A stretch of 64,000 bases of DNA from Phascolarctobacterium sp. Lineage in GTDB: Bacteria > Bacillota > Negativicutes > Acidaminococcales > Acidaminococcaceae. This document shows positions 51,844 through 59,472 of this stretch, piece after piece. Positions within the stretch are counted from its first letter, which is position 1; every line of letters starts with the position of its first letter. The stretch covers positions 1 through 64,000 of the forward strand of contig JAUNWI010000006.1 in assembly GCA_030540395.1 (NCBI GenBank), written 5' to 3'. The notes under the pieces were generated by a model. The model was not told the DNA's origin and ran no database searches. It was given only the letters and a program-made list of their open reading frames with translations. The position numbers and the translations under genes were made by a program.

Positions 51844-53970
51844 ATGAAGGTTATTAAGCGCGATGGCACCATCGTAGATTTTGATGGCAGTAAGATTGTG
51901 GTGGCTATTCAAAAGGCCAATGCGGCTGTGGAGCCTGAATATAGAATTGAAGAGGAAAAGATTCAAAAGATTGCCAAGCATGTGCAGGAGCGCAATCGTA
52001 TGCGTCTTTTGGTAGAGGATATTCAGGATATGGTGGAGCATAGCCTGATGGATGAGGGTAAATTTGAGCTGGCTAAGGCTTACATCATTTACCGCTATCA
52101 GCGCGCCTTGGTGCGTAAGGCCAACACCACTGATGAATCCATCCTGTCCTTGATTCGCAATAGCAATAAGGACGTTATGGAGGAAAACTCCAATAAAAAC
52201 GCTACCATGGCAGCTACCCAGCGCGACCTGATTGCTGGCGAGGTGTCCAAGGATTTGACCAAGCGTATTATGCTGCCGGAAAAAATTTCCAAGGCCCATG
52301 AAGAGGGCGTGCTGCATTTCCATGATGCAGATTATTTCATTCAGCCTATTTTCAACTGCTGCCTGATTAATATTGGCGATATGCTGGACAATGGCACTGT
52401 TATGAACGGCAAGCTCATCGAAAGCCCCAGAAGCTTCCAGGTAGCCTGCACCGTTATGACTCAAATCATTGCTTCCGTAGCCTCCAGCCAATATGGCGGT
52501 CAATCCGTTGATATTTGCCATTTGGGCAAGTATCTGCGTCGCAGCTATGATAAATTCAAAAAGAGCATTTTGGAGGCCAGCGAGGGCAATATTGATGCGG
52601 AAACCCTGGAGCGCTTGACCAATGAGCGCTTGCGCTACGAATTAAAGGGTGGCGTTCAGACCATTCAATACCAAATCAACACCTTGATGACCACCAATGG
52701 TCAATCCCCCTTCGTAACTCTGTTCCTGAACCTGCGTGAGGACGACCCCTATCTGAAGGAGAACGCTATGATCGTAGAAGAAATTCTGCGTCAACGCCTG
52801 CAGGGCATCAAAAATGACAAGGGTGTTTATGTAACCCCGGCCTTCCCCAAGCTGGTTTATGTTTTGGACGAGCTGAACTGCCTGAAGGGTGGCAAATATG
52901 ATTATATTACCCGCTTGGCTGTAAAATGCAGTGCCAAGCGCATGTATCCTGACTATATCAGCGCTAAGAAAATGCGCGAAAACTATGAGGGCAATGTTTT
53001 CAGTCCCATGGGCTGCCGCAGCTTCCTTTCTCCCTGGAAGGACGAAAACGGCAATTACAAGTTCGAGGGTCGCTTCAATCAGGGCGTTGTTTCCCTGAAC
53101 CTGCCCCAAATCGGCATTGTTGCCCAAGGGGACGAGCAAAAGTTCTGGCAGCTTTTGGATGAGCGCCTGGAGCTGTGCTACGAGGCTTTGATGTGCCGTC
53201 ACAATGCCTTGAAGGGTGTGCGCAGCGATGTTAGCCCCGTGCATTGGCAGTATGGCGCTATTGCCCGCCTGCAAAAGGGCGAAACCATCGACAAATTCCT
53301 GGAGAATGGTTATTCCACCATTTCCTTGGGCTATATCGGCCTGTACGAGCTGACCAAGCTCATGAAGGGCGTAAGCCATACTACGCCGGAAGGCGAAGAA
53401 TTCGCTCTGCGCGTTATGAACCGCCTGCGTGGTGCCTGCGAAAAATGGAAGGCTAAAACCGGCTTGGGCTTCGGCCTCTATGGTACTCCGGCTGAAAGCC
53501 TTTGCTACCGCTTTGCTCGCGTGGACAAGGCTCGCTTCGGCACCATTGAGGATGTTACCGACAAGGGCTATTACACCAACTCCTACCATGTTGATGTGCG
53601 CGAAAAGATTGACGCCTTCAGCAAGTTTAAATTTGAAAGCCAATTCCAAAAGATTTCCTCCGGCGGCGCCATTTCCTATGTAGAAATCCCCAACATGCGC
53701 CACAACACCGAGGCCTTGGAGGAGGTTGTGAAGTTCATCTACGACAATATTCAGTACGCTGAATTCAACACCAAATCCGACTACTGCCATGTGTGCGGCT
53801 TCGACGGGGAAATCACCATTAACGATGATAATGAGTGGGAATGCCCGGCCTGCCACAACAAGGACCATTCCAAGATGACCGTTATTCGCCGTACCTGCGG
53901 TTATTTGGGCGAAAATTTCTGGAATGTGGGCAAGACCAAGGAAATCAAAGCAAGGGTAATGCACCTGTAA
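51844..53970 (+). CDS. nrdD: Anaerobic ribonucleoside-triphosphate reductase
   Basis: NrdD reduces ribonucleoside triphosphates to deoxy forms under anaerobic conditions, with a glycyl radical. 708 residues. The N-terminal ATP-cone (MKVIKRDGTIVDFDGSKIVVAIQKA) senses ATP/dATP. The barrel holds the active-site Cys in MGCRSFLSPW and a second Cys segment NCCLINIGDMLDNG. A zinc finger YCHVCG...WECPACHNKD precedes the radical site RRTCGYLGENFW (Gly near 686). Leader and NrdR-type boxes control it. nrdG follows after 31 bases. Confidence 0.97.
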   Translation: MKVIKRDGTIVDFDGSKIVVAIQKANAAVEPEYRIEEEKIQKIAKHVQERNRMRLLVEDIQDMVEHSLMDEGKFELAKAYIIYRYQRALVRKANTTDESILSLIRNSNKDVMEENSNKNATMAATQRDLIAGEVSKDLTKRIMLPEKISKAHEEGVLHFHDADYFIQPIFNCCLINIGDMLDNGTVMNGKLIESPRSFQVACTVMTQIIASVASSQYGGQSVDICHLGKYLRRSYDKFKKSILEASEGNIDAETLERLTNERLRYELKGGVQTIQYQINTLMTTNGQSPFVTLFLNLREDDPYLKENAMIVEEILRQRLQGIKNDKGVYVTPAFPKLVYVLDELNCLKGGKYDYITRLAVKCSAKRMYPDYISAKKMRENYEGNVFSPMGCRSFLSPWKDENGNYKFEGRFNQGVVSLNLPQIGIVAQGDEQKFWQLLDERLELCYEALMCRHNALKGVRSDVSPVHWQYGAIARLQKGETIDKFLENGYSTISLGYIGLYELTKLMKGVSHTTPEGEEFALRVMNRLRGACEKWKAKTGLGFGLYGTPAESLCYRFARVDKARFGTIEDVTDKGYYTNSYHVDVREKIDAFSKFKFESQFQKISSGGAISYVEIPNMRHNTEALEEVVKFIYDNIQYAEFNTKSDYCHVCGFDGEITINDDNEWECPACHNKDHSKMTVIRRTCGYLGENFWNVGKTKEIKARVMHL

Positions 53971-54001
53971 AAGGGTGACAGCAAGAGGAAGGTGAACTCT
54001 C

Positions 54002-54544
54002 ATGAATTATGCGGAGATTAAAAATCTAGATATTGCTAATGGCCCAGGCCTGAGAGTGTCCCTCTTTGTCAGTGGTTGTACCCATCACTGCAAGGGCTGC
54101 TTTAATCCTGAATCCTGGGATTTTAACTATGGTCAGCCCTTTACGGAAGAGACGGAGCAGGAGCTGCTGGACTTGTTGGCCAACGAGCATATCCGTGGCC
54201 TGAGCCTTTTGGGCGGTGAGCCCTTTGAGCCTGCCAATCAGGCAGTGCTGGCGCCCTTTTTGCAAAGGGTGAAGGCTAAGTTTCCCCACAAGGATATCTG
54301 GTGCTACAGTGGCTACAATTTTGAGCAGGATATGCTGACTGGTAATCTTGGCCCTTGGGAAATCACTGAGCAGATGCTGAGCTGCATTGATGTGCTGGTG
54401 GATGGTGAGTTCGTTATCGAGCTGAAGAATCCCAACCTGCGCTTTAGAGGCAGCGCCAACCAACGAGTAATCCTGGTGCAGGAATCCCTGAAGGAGGATG
54501 CAATCGTCCAATGGGATGATGGCGAAGGCTTAGAATTACACTAA
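54002..54544 (+). CDS. nrdG: Anaerobic ribonucleotide reductase activating enzyme
   Basis: NrdG is the radical SAM enzyme that makes the glycyl radical on NrdD. 180 residues. The 4Fe-4S motif CTHHCKGC (CxxxCxxC) is at 26-33, after the family start GPGLRVSLFVSG. SAM-binding is seen in LSLLGGEPFEP and later VLVDGEFV. RBS GGAAGGTGA before ATG 54002. It shares the nrdD promoter and ends at a terminator. Confidence 0.97.
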   Translation: MNYAEIKNLDIANGPGLRVSLFVSGCTHHCKGCFNPESWDFNYGQPFTEETEQELLDLLANEHIRGLSLLGGEPFEPANQAVLAPFLQRVKAKFPHKDIWCYSGYNFEQDMLTGNLGPWEITEQMLSCIDVLVDGEFVIELKNPNLRFRGSANQRVILVQESLKEDAIVQWDDGEGLELH

Positions 54545-54550
54545 ATAATG

Positions 54551-54583
54551 GACTCCTATGCTTTTATGCATGGGAGTCTTTCT
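54551..54583 (+). terminator. Terminator after nrdDG
   Basis: GACTCCTATGC (54551-54561) and GCATGGGAGTC (54568-54578) with one G-U pair, then TTTCTTT. Confidence 0.85.
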
Positions 54584-54588
54584 TTGTA

Positions 54589-54617
54589 TTGACGACTTTG
54601 CCCATTGGTTTTATAAT
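54589..54617 (+). promoter_or_regulatory. Promoter of the glycerophosphodiesterase gene
   Basis: TTGACG (54589-54594), 17 bases, TATAAT (54612-54617). Confidence 0.75.
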
Positions 54618-54674
54618 AGGAAGCATGACTAAGAGTAAATATAGTCCATGGACTTAATATAGGAGGTTCTACAA

Positions 54675-55394
54675 ATGCAAAATTTTGCTCATCGCGGTTT
54701 TAGCGGCAAATATCCTGAAAACACCATGCTGGCCTTTCACAAGGCCTTGGAAGCAGGCGCAGATGGCATCGAGCTGGATGTGCAGCTGACTAAGAATGGT
54801 CAGGTTGTTATTATTCATGATGAAAAGGTGGATCGAACCACCAACGGCACAGGCAATGTGCGTGATTATACCCTGGAGGAGCTGCGCAAGCTGGATGCGT
54901 CCTACATTTATACCGGCCAAATGGGCTTTAATCCCATTCCTACCTTTGAGGAATACTGCCAGTGGGTGGCTGGTACCAATTTGGTAACCAATATCGAGCT
55001 GAAAACCGGCGTTTATCCCTATCCCGGCATTGAGGAAAAGGTGTGGGAGCTGCTGCAAAAATATCATCTGGAAGCAAAGGTCATCATTTCCAGCTTCAAC
55101 CATTTCAGCGTGCTGCGCATGAAGGAGCTGGCCCCCGGCCTGAAATACGGCCTGCTGGAGGAAAGCTGGCTGTTGGCTCCCGGTGCCTATGTGGCCAGTG
55201 CCGGAGTGGCCTGCTATCATCCCTATCATGGCAGCCTGACGCCGGAAACCGTGGCTGAGGTAAAGAGCCATAACATCGAAATCAATACCTTTACTGTGAA
55301 CGATGAAGAAAGCGTGAAGCGTTTGCGTGCTTTGGGCATTGATATTGTAATTGGCAATTTCCCGGATATGGTGAAGCAGGTTTTGGCAGAATAA
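54675..55394 (+). CDS. Glycerophosphodiester phosphodiesterase (UgpQ-like)
   Basis: 239 residues, cytoplasmic. Hydrolyses deacylated phospholipid headgroups to glycerol 3-phosphate and an alcohol. The catalytic His and first metal acid are in AHRGFSGKYPENTMLAF; then DGIELDVQLTKNGQVVIIHDE (metal acids and second His) and NIELKTG. The C-terminal TFTVNDEESVKRLRALGIDIVIGNFPD is the family end. Strong AGGAGG site at 54661. Own promoter and terminator. Confidence 0.95.
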   Translation: MQNFAHRGFSGKYPENTMLAFHKALEAGADGIELDVQLTKNGQVVIIHDEKVDRTTNGTGNVRDYTLEELRKLDASYIYTGQMGFNPIPTFEEYCQWVAGTNLVTNIELKTGVYPYPGIEEKVWELLQKYHLEAKVIISSFNHFSVLRMKELAPGLKYGLLEESWLLAPGAYVASAGVACYHPYHGSLTPETVAEVKSHNIEINTFTVNDEESVKRLRALGIDIVIGNFPDMVKQVLAE

Positions 55395-55417
55395 AAAACA
55401 CTCTCAACAATAATTTT

Positions 55418-55466
55418 GAGCTTCTTTGCGGTGCTAAATTTTAGTGCCGTGGGGGAGCTCTTTTTG
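55418..55466 (+). terminator. Terminator after the glycerophosphodiesterase gene
   Basis: GAGCT (55418-55422) with AGCTC (55456-55460) closes a longer stem that includes CGGTGCTA and TAGTGCCG with wobble pairs, then TTTTTG. From 55467 to 55618 I see nothing but AT-rich sequence. Confidence 0.7.
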
Positions 55467-55618
55467 TTTATGACTGTAATAATATGCATTTAAAAGGTAT
55501 TTTTTGTTACCATGGGGTGGATTTTGTAGTGAAAAACTGCTAAAAAGTGACTTTCTTCGGAAAAACTCTTTGTGGAAGGATATTCTTTGCAAATAAGCTT
55601 AAGGTTAATAATTTTTTC

Positions 55619-55647
55619 TTGCATATATCTTTGCTAAGGTGTATGAT
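55619..55647 (+). promoter_or_regulatory. Promoter of XRE regulator 2
   Basis: TTGCAT (55619-55624), 17 bases, TATGAT (55642-55647). It implies a leader of about 185 bases. Confidence 0.6.
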
Positions 55648-55728
55648 ATAAACAAGTATCAAACAAGTTCGGTTATCGGCATTTTTGCCATAAAAGAGTA
55701 TCAATTTATTTTTATATATTCTTGCAGG

Positions 55729-55796
55729 AAAGGAGGAGCCTGCCGCCTGATTTTAGTAGGGAGAAAACTAGTTATATTTGCCGGACTATAAAGTCC
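55729..55796 (+). promoter_or_regulatory. Leader of XRE regulator 2 with an unused strong Shine-Dalgarno site
   Basis: GAAAGGAGGAG at 55728-55738 is a nearly perfect ribosome binding site with no ATG, GTG or TTG at normal distance; CTG at 55740 is in frame with the regulator but only one base away. A small GGACT/AGTCC hairpin (55783-55787, 55792-55796) follows. The regulator frame is open through here to 55722. Confidence 0.5.
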
Positions 55797-55838
55797 ATAT
55801 GTTTAGGGTTCGGAATATTTATTACAGGAGATGAAGAG

Positions 55839-56153
55839 ATGGCAAAGGAATTAAATTACAAGGAAATTGGCATGCGCATCAAAACTATGCGCCTGAAAAA
55901 CAACATTTATCAAACAGTATTGGCCAAGGAAATTGGTGTTTCTCAAACCCATATGAGCAATATCGAAAGCGGCAGAGCTGGTCTGACACTGGAGAATTTG
56001 GTAAAAATGGTACGGATTTTTGATTGCAGCATTGATGAGCTTGTTTTTGGTGCAACAGAAGCCAAACAGGAGCAGGGCGTGGAGGTTTTAAAGAGCTGCA
56101 CCATGCAGGACATTATCCAGGCAATGCAAATGCTGAAGTCCCTGAAGGGTTAA
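55839..56153 (+). CDS. XRE-family helix-turn-helix regulator 2
   Basis: 104 residues. HTH_3 domain in MRIKTMRLKNNIYQTVLAKEIGVSQTHMSNIESGRAGLTLENLVKM, with QTHMSNIES as recognition helix. After a variable link the chain ends in a helix, MQDIIQAMQMLKSLKG, matching the tail of the paralogue at 50094. ATG 55839 follows AGGAG (55826-55830). The frame stays open for 39 codons upstream, to TTG 55722, so a longer form cannot be excluded. It precedes ctsR but has its own terminator-like end. Confidence 0.88.
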   Translation: MAKELNYKEIGMRIKTMRLKNNIYQTVLAKEIGVSQTHMSNIESGRAGLTLENLVKMVRIFDCSIDELVFGATEAKQEQGVEVLKSCTMQDIIQAMQMLKSLKG

Positions 56154-56170
56154 CAATAAAGAAAATTACG

Positions 56171-56209
56171 GGCTGTCGTGAAGCTTTTTGCGACAGCCCT
56201 TTTTGCTTT
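56171..56209 (+). terminator. Terminator after XRE regulator 2
   Basis: GGGCTGTCG (56171-56179) pairs with CGACAGCCC (56191-56199), then TTTTTGCTTTT. Confidence 0.85.
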
Positions 56210-56234
56210 TCATAATAATTTCACCGCCGCCCTC

Positions 56235-56263
56235 TTGCTAAAAGTCGAAAAGTCAAATATAAT
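56235..56263 (+). promoter_or_regulatory. ctsR promoter with CtsR-like half-sites
   Basis: TTGCTA (56235-56240) and TATAAT (56258-56263) are 17 bases apart. The spacer holds AGTCGAA (56243-56249) and AGTCAAA (56251-56257), close to the CtsR heptamer (A/G)GTCAAA but with a 1-base gap where the canonical operator has three. Autorepression by CtsR is plausible. Confidence 0.6.
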
Positions 56264-56293
56264 AGAAGCAAATGACATATACAGGTGATAACC

Positions 56294-56713
56294 ATGAGAA
56301 ATTTAGCAGATGCCATAGAGAATTTTATTATAGGTGAGCTTTTACGAGACCAGGAGGATGCACTCTTAGTGCAGCGCAATGAGCTGGCTGAGCGGCTGAG
56401 CTGCGCTCCCTCCCAAATCAGTTACGTTTTGAGCACCCGCTTTACGCCGGAACGGGGCTTTTTGGTGGAGTCCCGCCGCGGCAGCGGCGGCTTTGTGCGC
56501 ATTGTGCGCATGGAGCCCAAGGCTGTGCATGAGACTCAAAAGGAGCCCACTGCCAGCCAGCTGGTGGAGCATTTACAGGAGCAAAAGCTGGTGACAGCCA
56601 GGGAAGGAGCCCTGTTACAATATATGCTGCACATTATTGATGCGGATGAAAAGAAGAAGAAGGCCGTGCTGCAGCAGGCCATGGGACTGCTGAACAGCCA
56701 CGGGCGGAGGTGA
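56294..56713 (+). CDS. ctsR: Transcriptional repressor CtsR
   Basis: CtsR represses clp and other class III heat-shock genes and is released on heat or protein damage. 139 residues. The winged helix-turn-helix begins MRNLADAIENFIIGEL and contains SCAPSQISYVLSTRFTPERGFLVESRRGSGGFVRI, whose glycine-rich wing is the CtsR thermosensing loop. The C-terminal part LQEQKLVTAREGALLQYMLHIID forms the dimer and stress-control domain. ATG 56294 follows CAGGTGA. It overlaps the region of the clpC start. In B. subtilis mcsA and mcsB stand between ctsR and clpC; here neither is present as a gene. Confidence 0.95.
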   Translation: MRNLADAIENFIIGELLRDQEDALLVQRNELAERLSCAPSQISYVLSTRFTPERGFLVESRRGSGGFVRIVRMEPKAVHETQKEPTASQLVEHLQEQKLVTAREGALLQYMLHIIDADEKKKKAVLQQAMGLLNSHGRR

Positions 56714-56718
56714 GAGTG

Positions 56719-59472
56719 ATGTTGTGTCAAAATTGTCATAAAAAAACGGCTGTGATGCACCTGATTATGATGGTGAACGACCAGCCTTCGGATAAATGGC
56801 TGTGCGAGGATTGTGCCAGCGAATTTTTGCCTCCCGGCATGGGTATGAGAGGCAGCACCATAAGTCCTGAAAAGGCGTTGAATCTATTGAAAAATCTTTT
56901 GGGCGGTGGTAGTGGCAACGAAGCTGCGCCGCCCAAGAAGGGCAAGGACGGTTTTAGCAGCGGCGCCGCCAAGGTGCTGGAGCTGGCCGCCTCCAAGGCC
57001 TTGGATTGCGGCAGCGAGCACATTGGCAGCGAGCACATTCTGGCAGGCCTTTTGGCCTGCGAGGGCTGCCTGGGCTATGATATCATCAAGCACCTGCACG
57101 AAAATGTGGAGGAAATCAAACAGGAGCTGGACTCCTGGATGGACAAGGGCAGCAAAAAGGGCACCACTGTGCCCCAATACAGTCAACGGGCCCAACAGGC
57201 ACTGGAGGAGGCAGCACGCTTGTCTCGTGAGCTACAGCATGATTATGTGGGCAGCGAGCAGATTTTGTGGGGCCTTTTGGCCGCCGGTGACGGCATGGCT
57301 CATCGGGTGCTGACCAAATTTGGCATTAAAGGTGCCGTGGTGGGCGATATGATTCGCGCCATGGACGAAAGGCGTAAGTCCGTTCCCGGCCGACGCATCC
57401 AGCAGCCTCCCCTGGAAAAGAAGGAGGATGTGCTGGAGGTGCTCAAGTCCTACGGACGCAACCTTAATGACGAGGCTAAGCACGGACGCATTGACCCTGT
57501 GATTGGTCGCGAGGTAGAGGTGGAGCGCATTATCCAAATCCTGTGCCGCCGCACGAAAAACAACCCTGTGATTATCGGCGAAGCCGGTGTGGGCAAAACC
57601 GCTGTGGCGGAAGCCTTGGCTACCAAGATTGTTCGCGGCGAGGTGCCGGAGTTTTTACAAAACAAGCTAATCTTTTCCTTGGAGCTGGGCATGCTGGTGG
57701 CCGGCGCCAAGTATCGGGGTGAGTTTGAAGAGCGCATGAAGCAGATTTTGGAGCTTTTGCGCAAGGATACAAGGGTTATTCTTTTTATCGACGAGCTGCA
57801 CACTATTATCGGCGCTGGCAGTGCCGAGGGCAGCATTGATGCGGCCAATATTATTAAGCCAGCCTTGGCCCGGGGTGAGCTGCAGATTATCGGCGCTACC
57901 ACTAGCGACGAATATCGCAAGCATATTGAAAAGGATGCGGCTTTGGAGCGGCGCTTCCAGCCTGTTTTGGTCAACGCTCCCAACGTGGAAAACAGCATTA
58001 AAATGCTGACGGGCCTAGCCAAGCGCTACGAAAAGTTCCACAATCTGGAAATATTGCCCGAGGCAGTGCAGGCTGCCGTGGAGCTTAGCGACCGCTACAT
58101 TACGGACAGAAATCTGCCGGATAAGGCTATTGATTTGTTGGACGAAGCCTGCGCACGTTTGCGCATCAAGCTTTATAAAAAGAGCGCTCCGGCCCGCAAG
58201 CTGCGGGAGGAGCTGGAATTTGTGCAGCTGGAAAAGGAAGAAGCCGTTTCCAAGCAGGATTTTGAAGAAGCGGCCAAGCTGCGGACAGAGGAATTGGAGC
58301 TGCAAACCAAGCTCACCGAGGCTTTAATCGAGGCTGCCAAAACCAGCCCCGTGAGCAGCGAGGATGTGGCCGAGGTAGTGGCCGCCTGGACGGGGATTCC
58401 TCTGGCTAAGCTGACGGAAAGCGAAAGCGCTAAGCTCCTGGAGCTGGACGCACGCTTGACCAAGCGGGTGATTGGACAAGACGAGGCCGTGCAGGCCGTA
58501 AGCAAGGCGGTACGCCGTGCGCGGGCCGGGTTTAAGGATAAAAATCGTCCTGTGGGCTCCTTCCTGTTCCTGGGTCCCACCGGCGTGGGTAAAACTGAGC
58601 TGGCCAAAGCGTTAGCGCAGGAGCTTTTCGGTGACGAAAGAGCCATGCTGCGCTTTGATATGAGTGAGTATATGGAAAAGCACACCACGGCCCGCCTCAT
58701 CGGCGCGCCGCCGGGTTATGTGGGCTACGATGAGGGCGGGCAGCTGACGGACTCCGTCCGTCGCAAGCCCTACTGCGTCGTACTGCTGGACGAAATCGAA
58801 AAGGCCCATCCCGACGTCTTTAATCTGCTGCTGCAGATTATGGAGGATGGCCGCCTGACCGATGGCCAGGGTCGCACGGTGGACTTCCGCAATGCGGTCA
58901 TTATCATGACCAGCAATGCGGGCGCCCAGCGCTTGGCCACCACCAAGCCCTTGGGCTTTGCGGCCAGCGCCTCCGGCGAGCTGGCCAGCCGCAAGGAGCA
59001 GGTGCTGGGTGAAATCAAGCACCTCTTCCGTCCGGAATTTTTGAACCGTGTGGACGAATTTCTCGTCTTCAATCCCTTGAGCGCTGCTCAGCTGGAGCGC
59101 ATTGCTGATAATCTTGTGGCCGAGCTCAACGAGCGCATGGGGGCCAATAACCTGTCCATCGAGCTCATGCCCAGTGCCCGGGCGCTGCTCCTTTCAGAGG
59201 GCAGCGACAGCAAGTACGGCGCCCGCCCCTTGCGCAGGGCCCTGCGCAAGCTGGTGGAGGACCCGGTGAGCGATTTGTTTCTGGCTGGTAAATTCCACAA
59301 GGGCGACAAGTTGCTGGCTGAGGCTGCGCCGGGTAGCAAGGAGCTTATTTTTCACACTGCCTTGGAGGGAACTCAGTTCCTGGTGGAAATTCCCGTGAAT
59401 GCCAAGGTCAGCGTGGAGCAGGTTGAGCCTGAAGCTCAGTCCGTAAGCGTGGGCAAGGGGGAGCAAGGCTAA
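56719..59472 (+). CDS. clpC: ClpC-type AAA+ unfoldase with N-terminal McsA/ClpE-like zinc finger
   Basis: 917 residues. Residues 3-32 form a four-Cys zinc finger (C3, C6, C29, C32) as in McsA and ClpE. A link of about 60 residues leads to a double Clp_N domain (SEHIGSEHILAGLLACEG and YVGSEQILWGLLAAGDG). AAA-1 has Walker A GEAGVGKT, then a coiled UVR-like stretch LEKEEAVSKQDFEEAAKLR. AAA-2 has GPTGVGKT, LLDEIEKAHPDVF and the end region. ClpE lacks the two-repeat Clp_N and ClpC lacks the finger, so this is a hybrid. It unfolds proteins for ClpP. The finger may take over the McsA adaptor role. ATG 56719 follows GCGGAGG (56704-56710). radA starts next, after one base. Confidence 0.93.
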   Translation: MLCQNCHKKTAVMHLIMMVNDQPSDKWLCEDCASEFLPPGMGMRGSTISPEKALNLLKNLLGGGSGNEAAPPKKGKDGFSSGAAKVLELAASKALDCGSEHIGSEHILAGLLACEGCLGYDIIKHLHENVEEIKQELDSWMDKGSKKGTTVPQYSQRAQQALEEAARLSRELQHDYVGSEQILWGLLAAGDGMAHRVLTKFGIKGAVVGDMIRAMDERRKSVPGRRIQQPPLEKKEDVLEVLKSYGRNLNDEAKHGRIDPVIGREVEVERIIQILCRRTKNNPVIIGEAGVGKTAVAEALATKIVRGEVPEFLQNKLIFSLELGMLVAGAKYRGEFEERMKQILELLRKDTRVILFIDELHTIIGAGSAEGSIDAANIIKPALARGELQIIGATTSDEYRKHIEKDAALERRFQPVLVNAPNVENSIKMLTGLAKRYEKFHNLEILPEAVQAAVELSDRYITDRNLPDKAIDLLDEACARLRIKLYKKSAPARKLREELEFVQLEKEEAVSKQDFEEAAKLRTEELELQTKLTEALIEAAKTSPVSSEDVAEVVAAWTGIPLAKLTESESAKLLELDARLTKRVIGQDEAVQAVSKAVRRARAGFKDKNRPVGSFLFLGPTGVGKTELAKALAQELFGDERAMLRFDMSEYMEKHTTARLIGAPPGYVGYDEGGQLTDSVRRKPYCVVLLDEIEKAHPDVFNLLLQIMEDGRLTDGQGRTVDFRNAVIIMTSNAGAQRLATTKPLGFAASASGELASRKEQVLGEIKHLFRPEFLNRVDEFLVFNPLSAAQLERIADNLVAELNERMGANNLSIELMPSARALLLSEGSDSKYGARPLRRALRKLVEDPVSDLFLAGKFHKGDKLLAEAAPGSKELIFHTALEGTQFLVEIPVNAKVSVEQVEPEAQSVSVGKGEQG

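Noticed and set aside
52642..54003. 453-codon reverse-strand open frame opposite nrdD
   Set aside because: Antisense shadow with Ala/Val/Gln-rich low-complexity product; nrdD is clear on the other strand.
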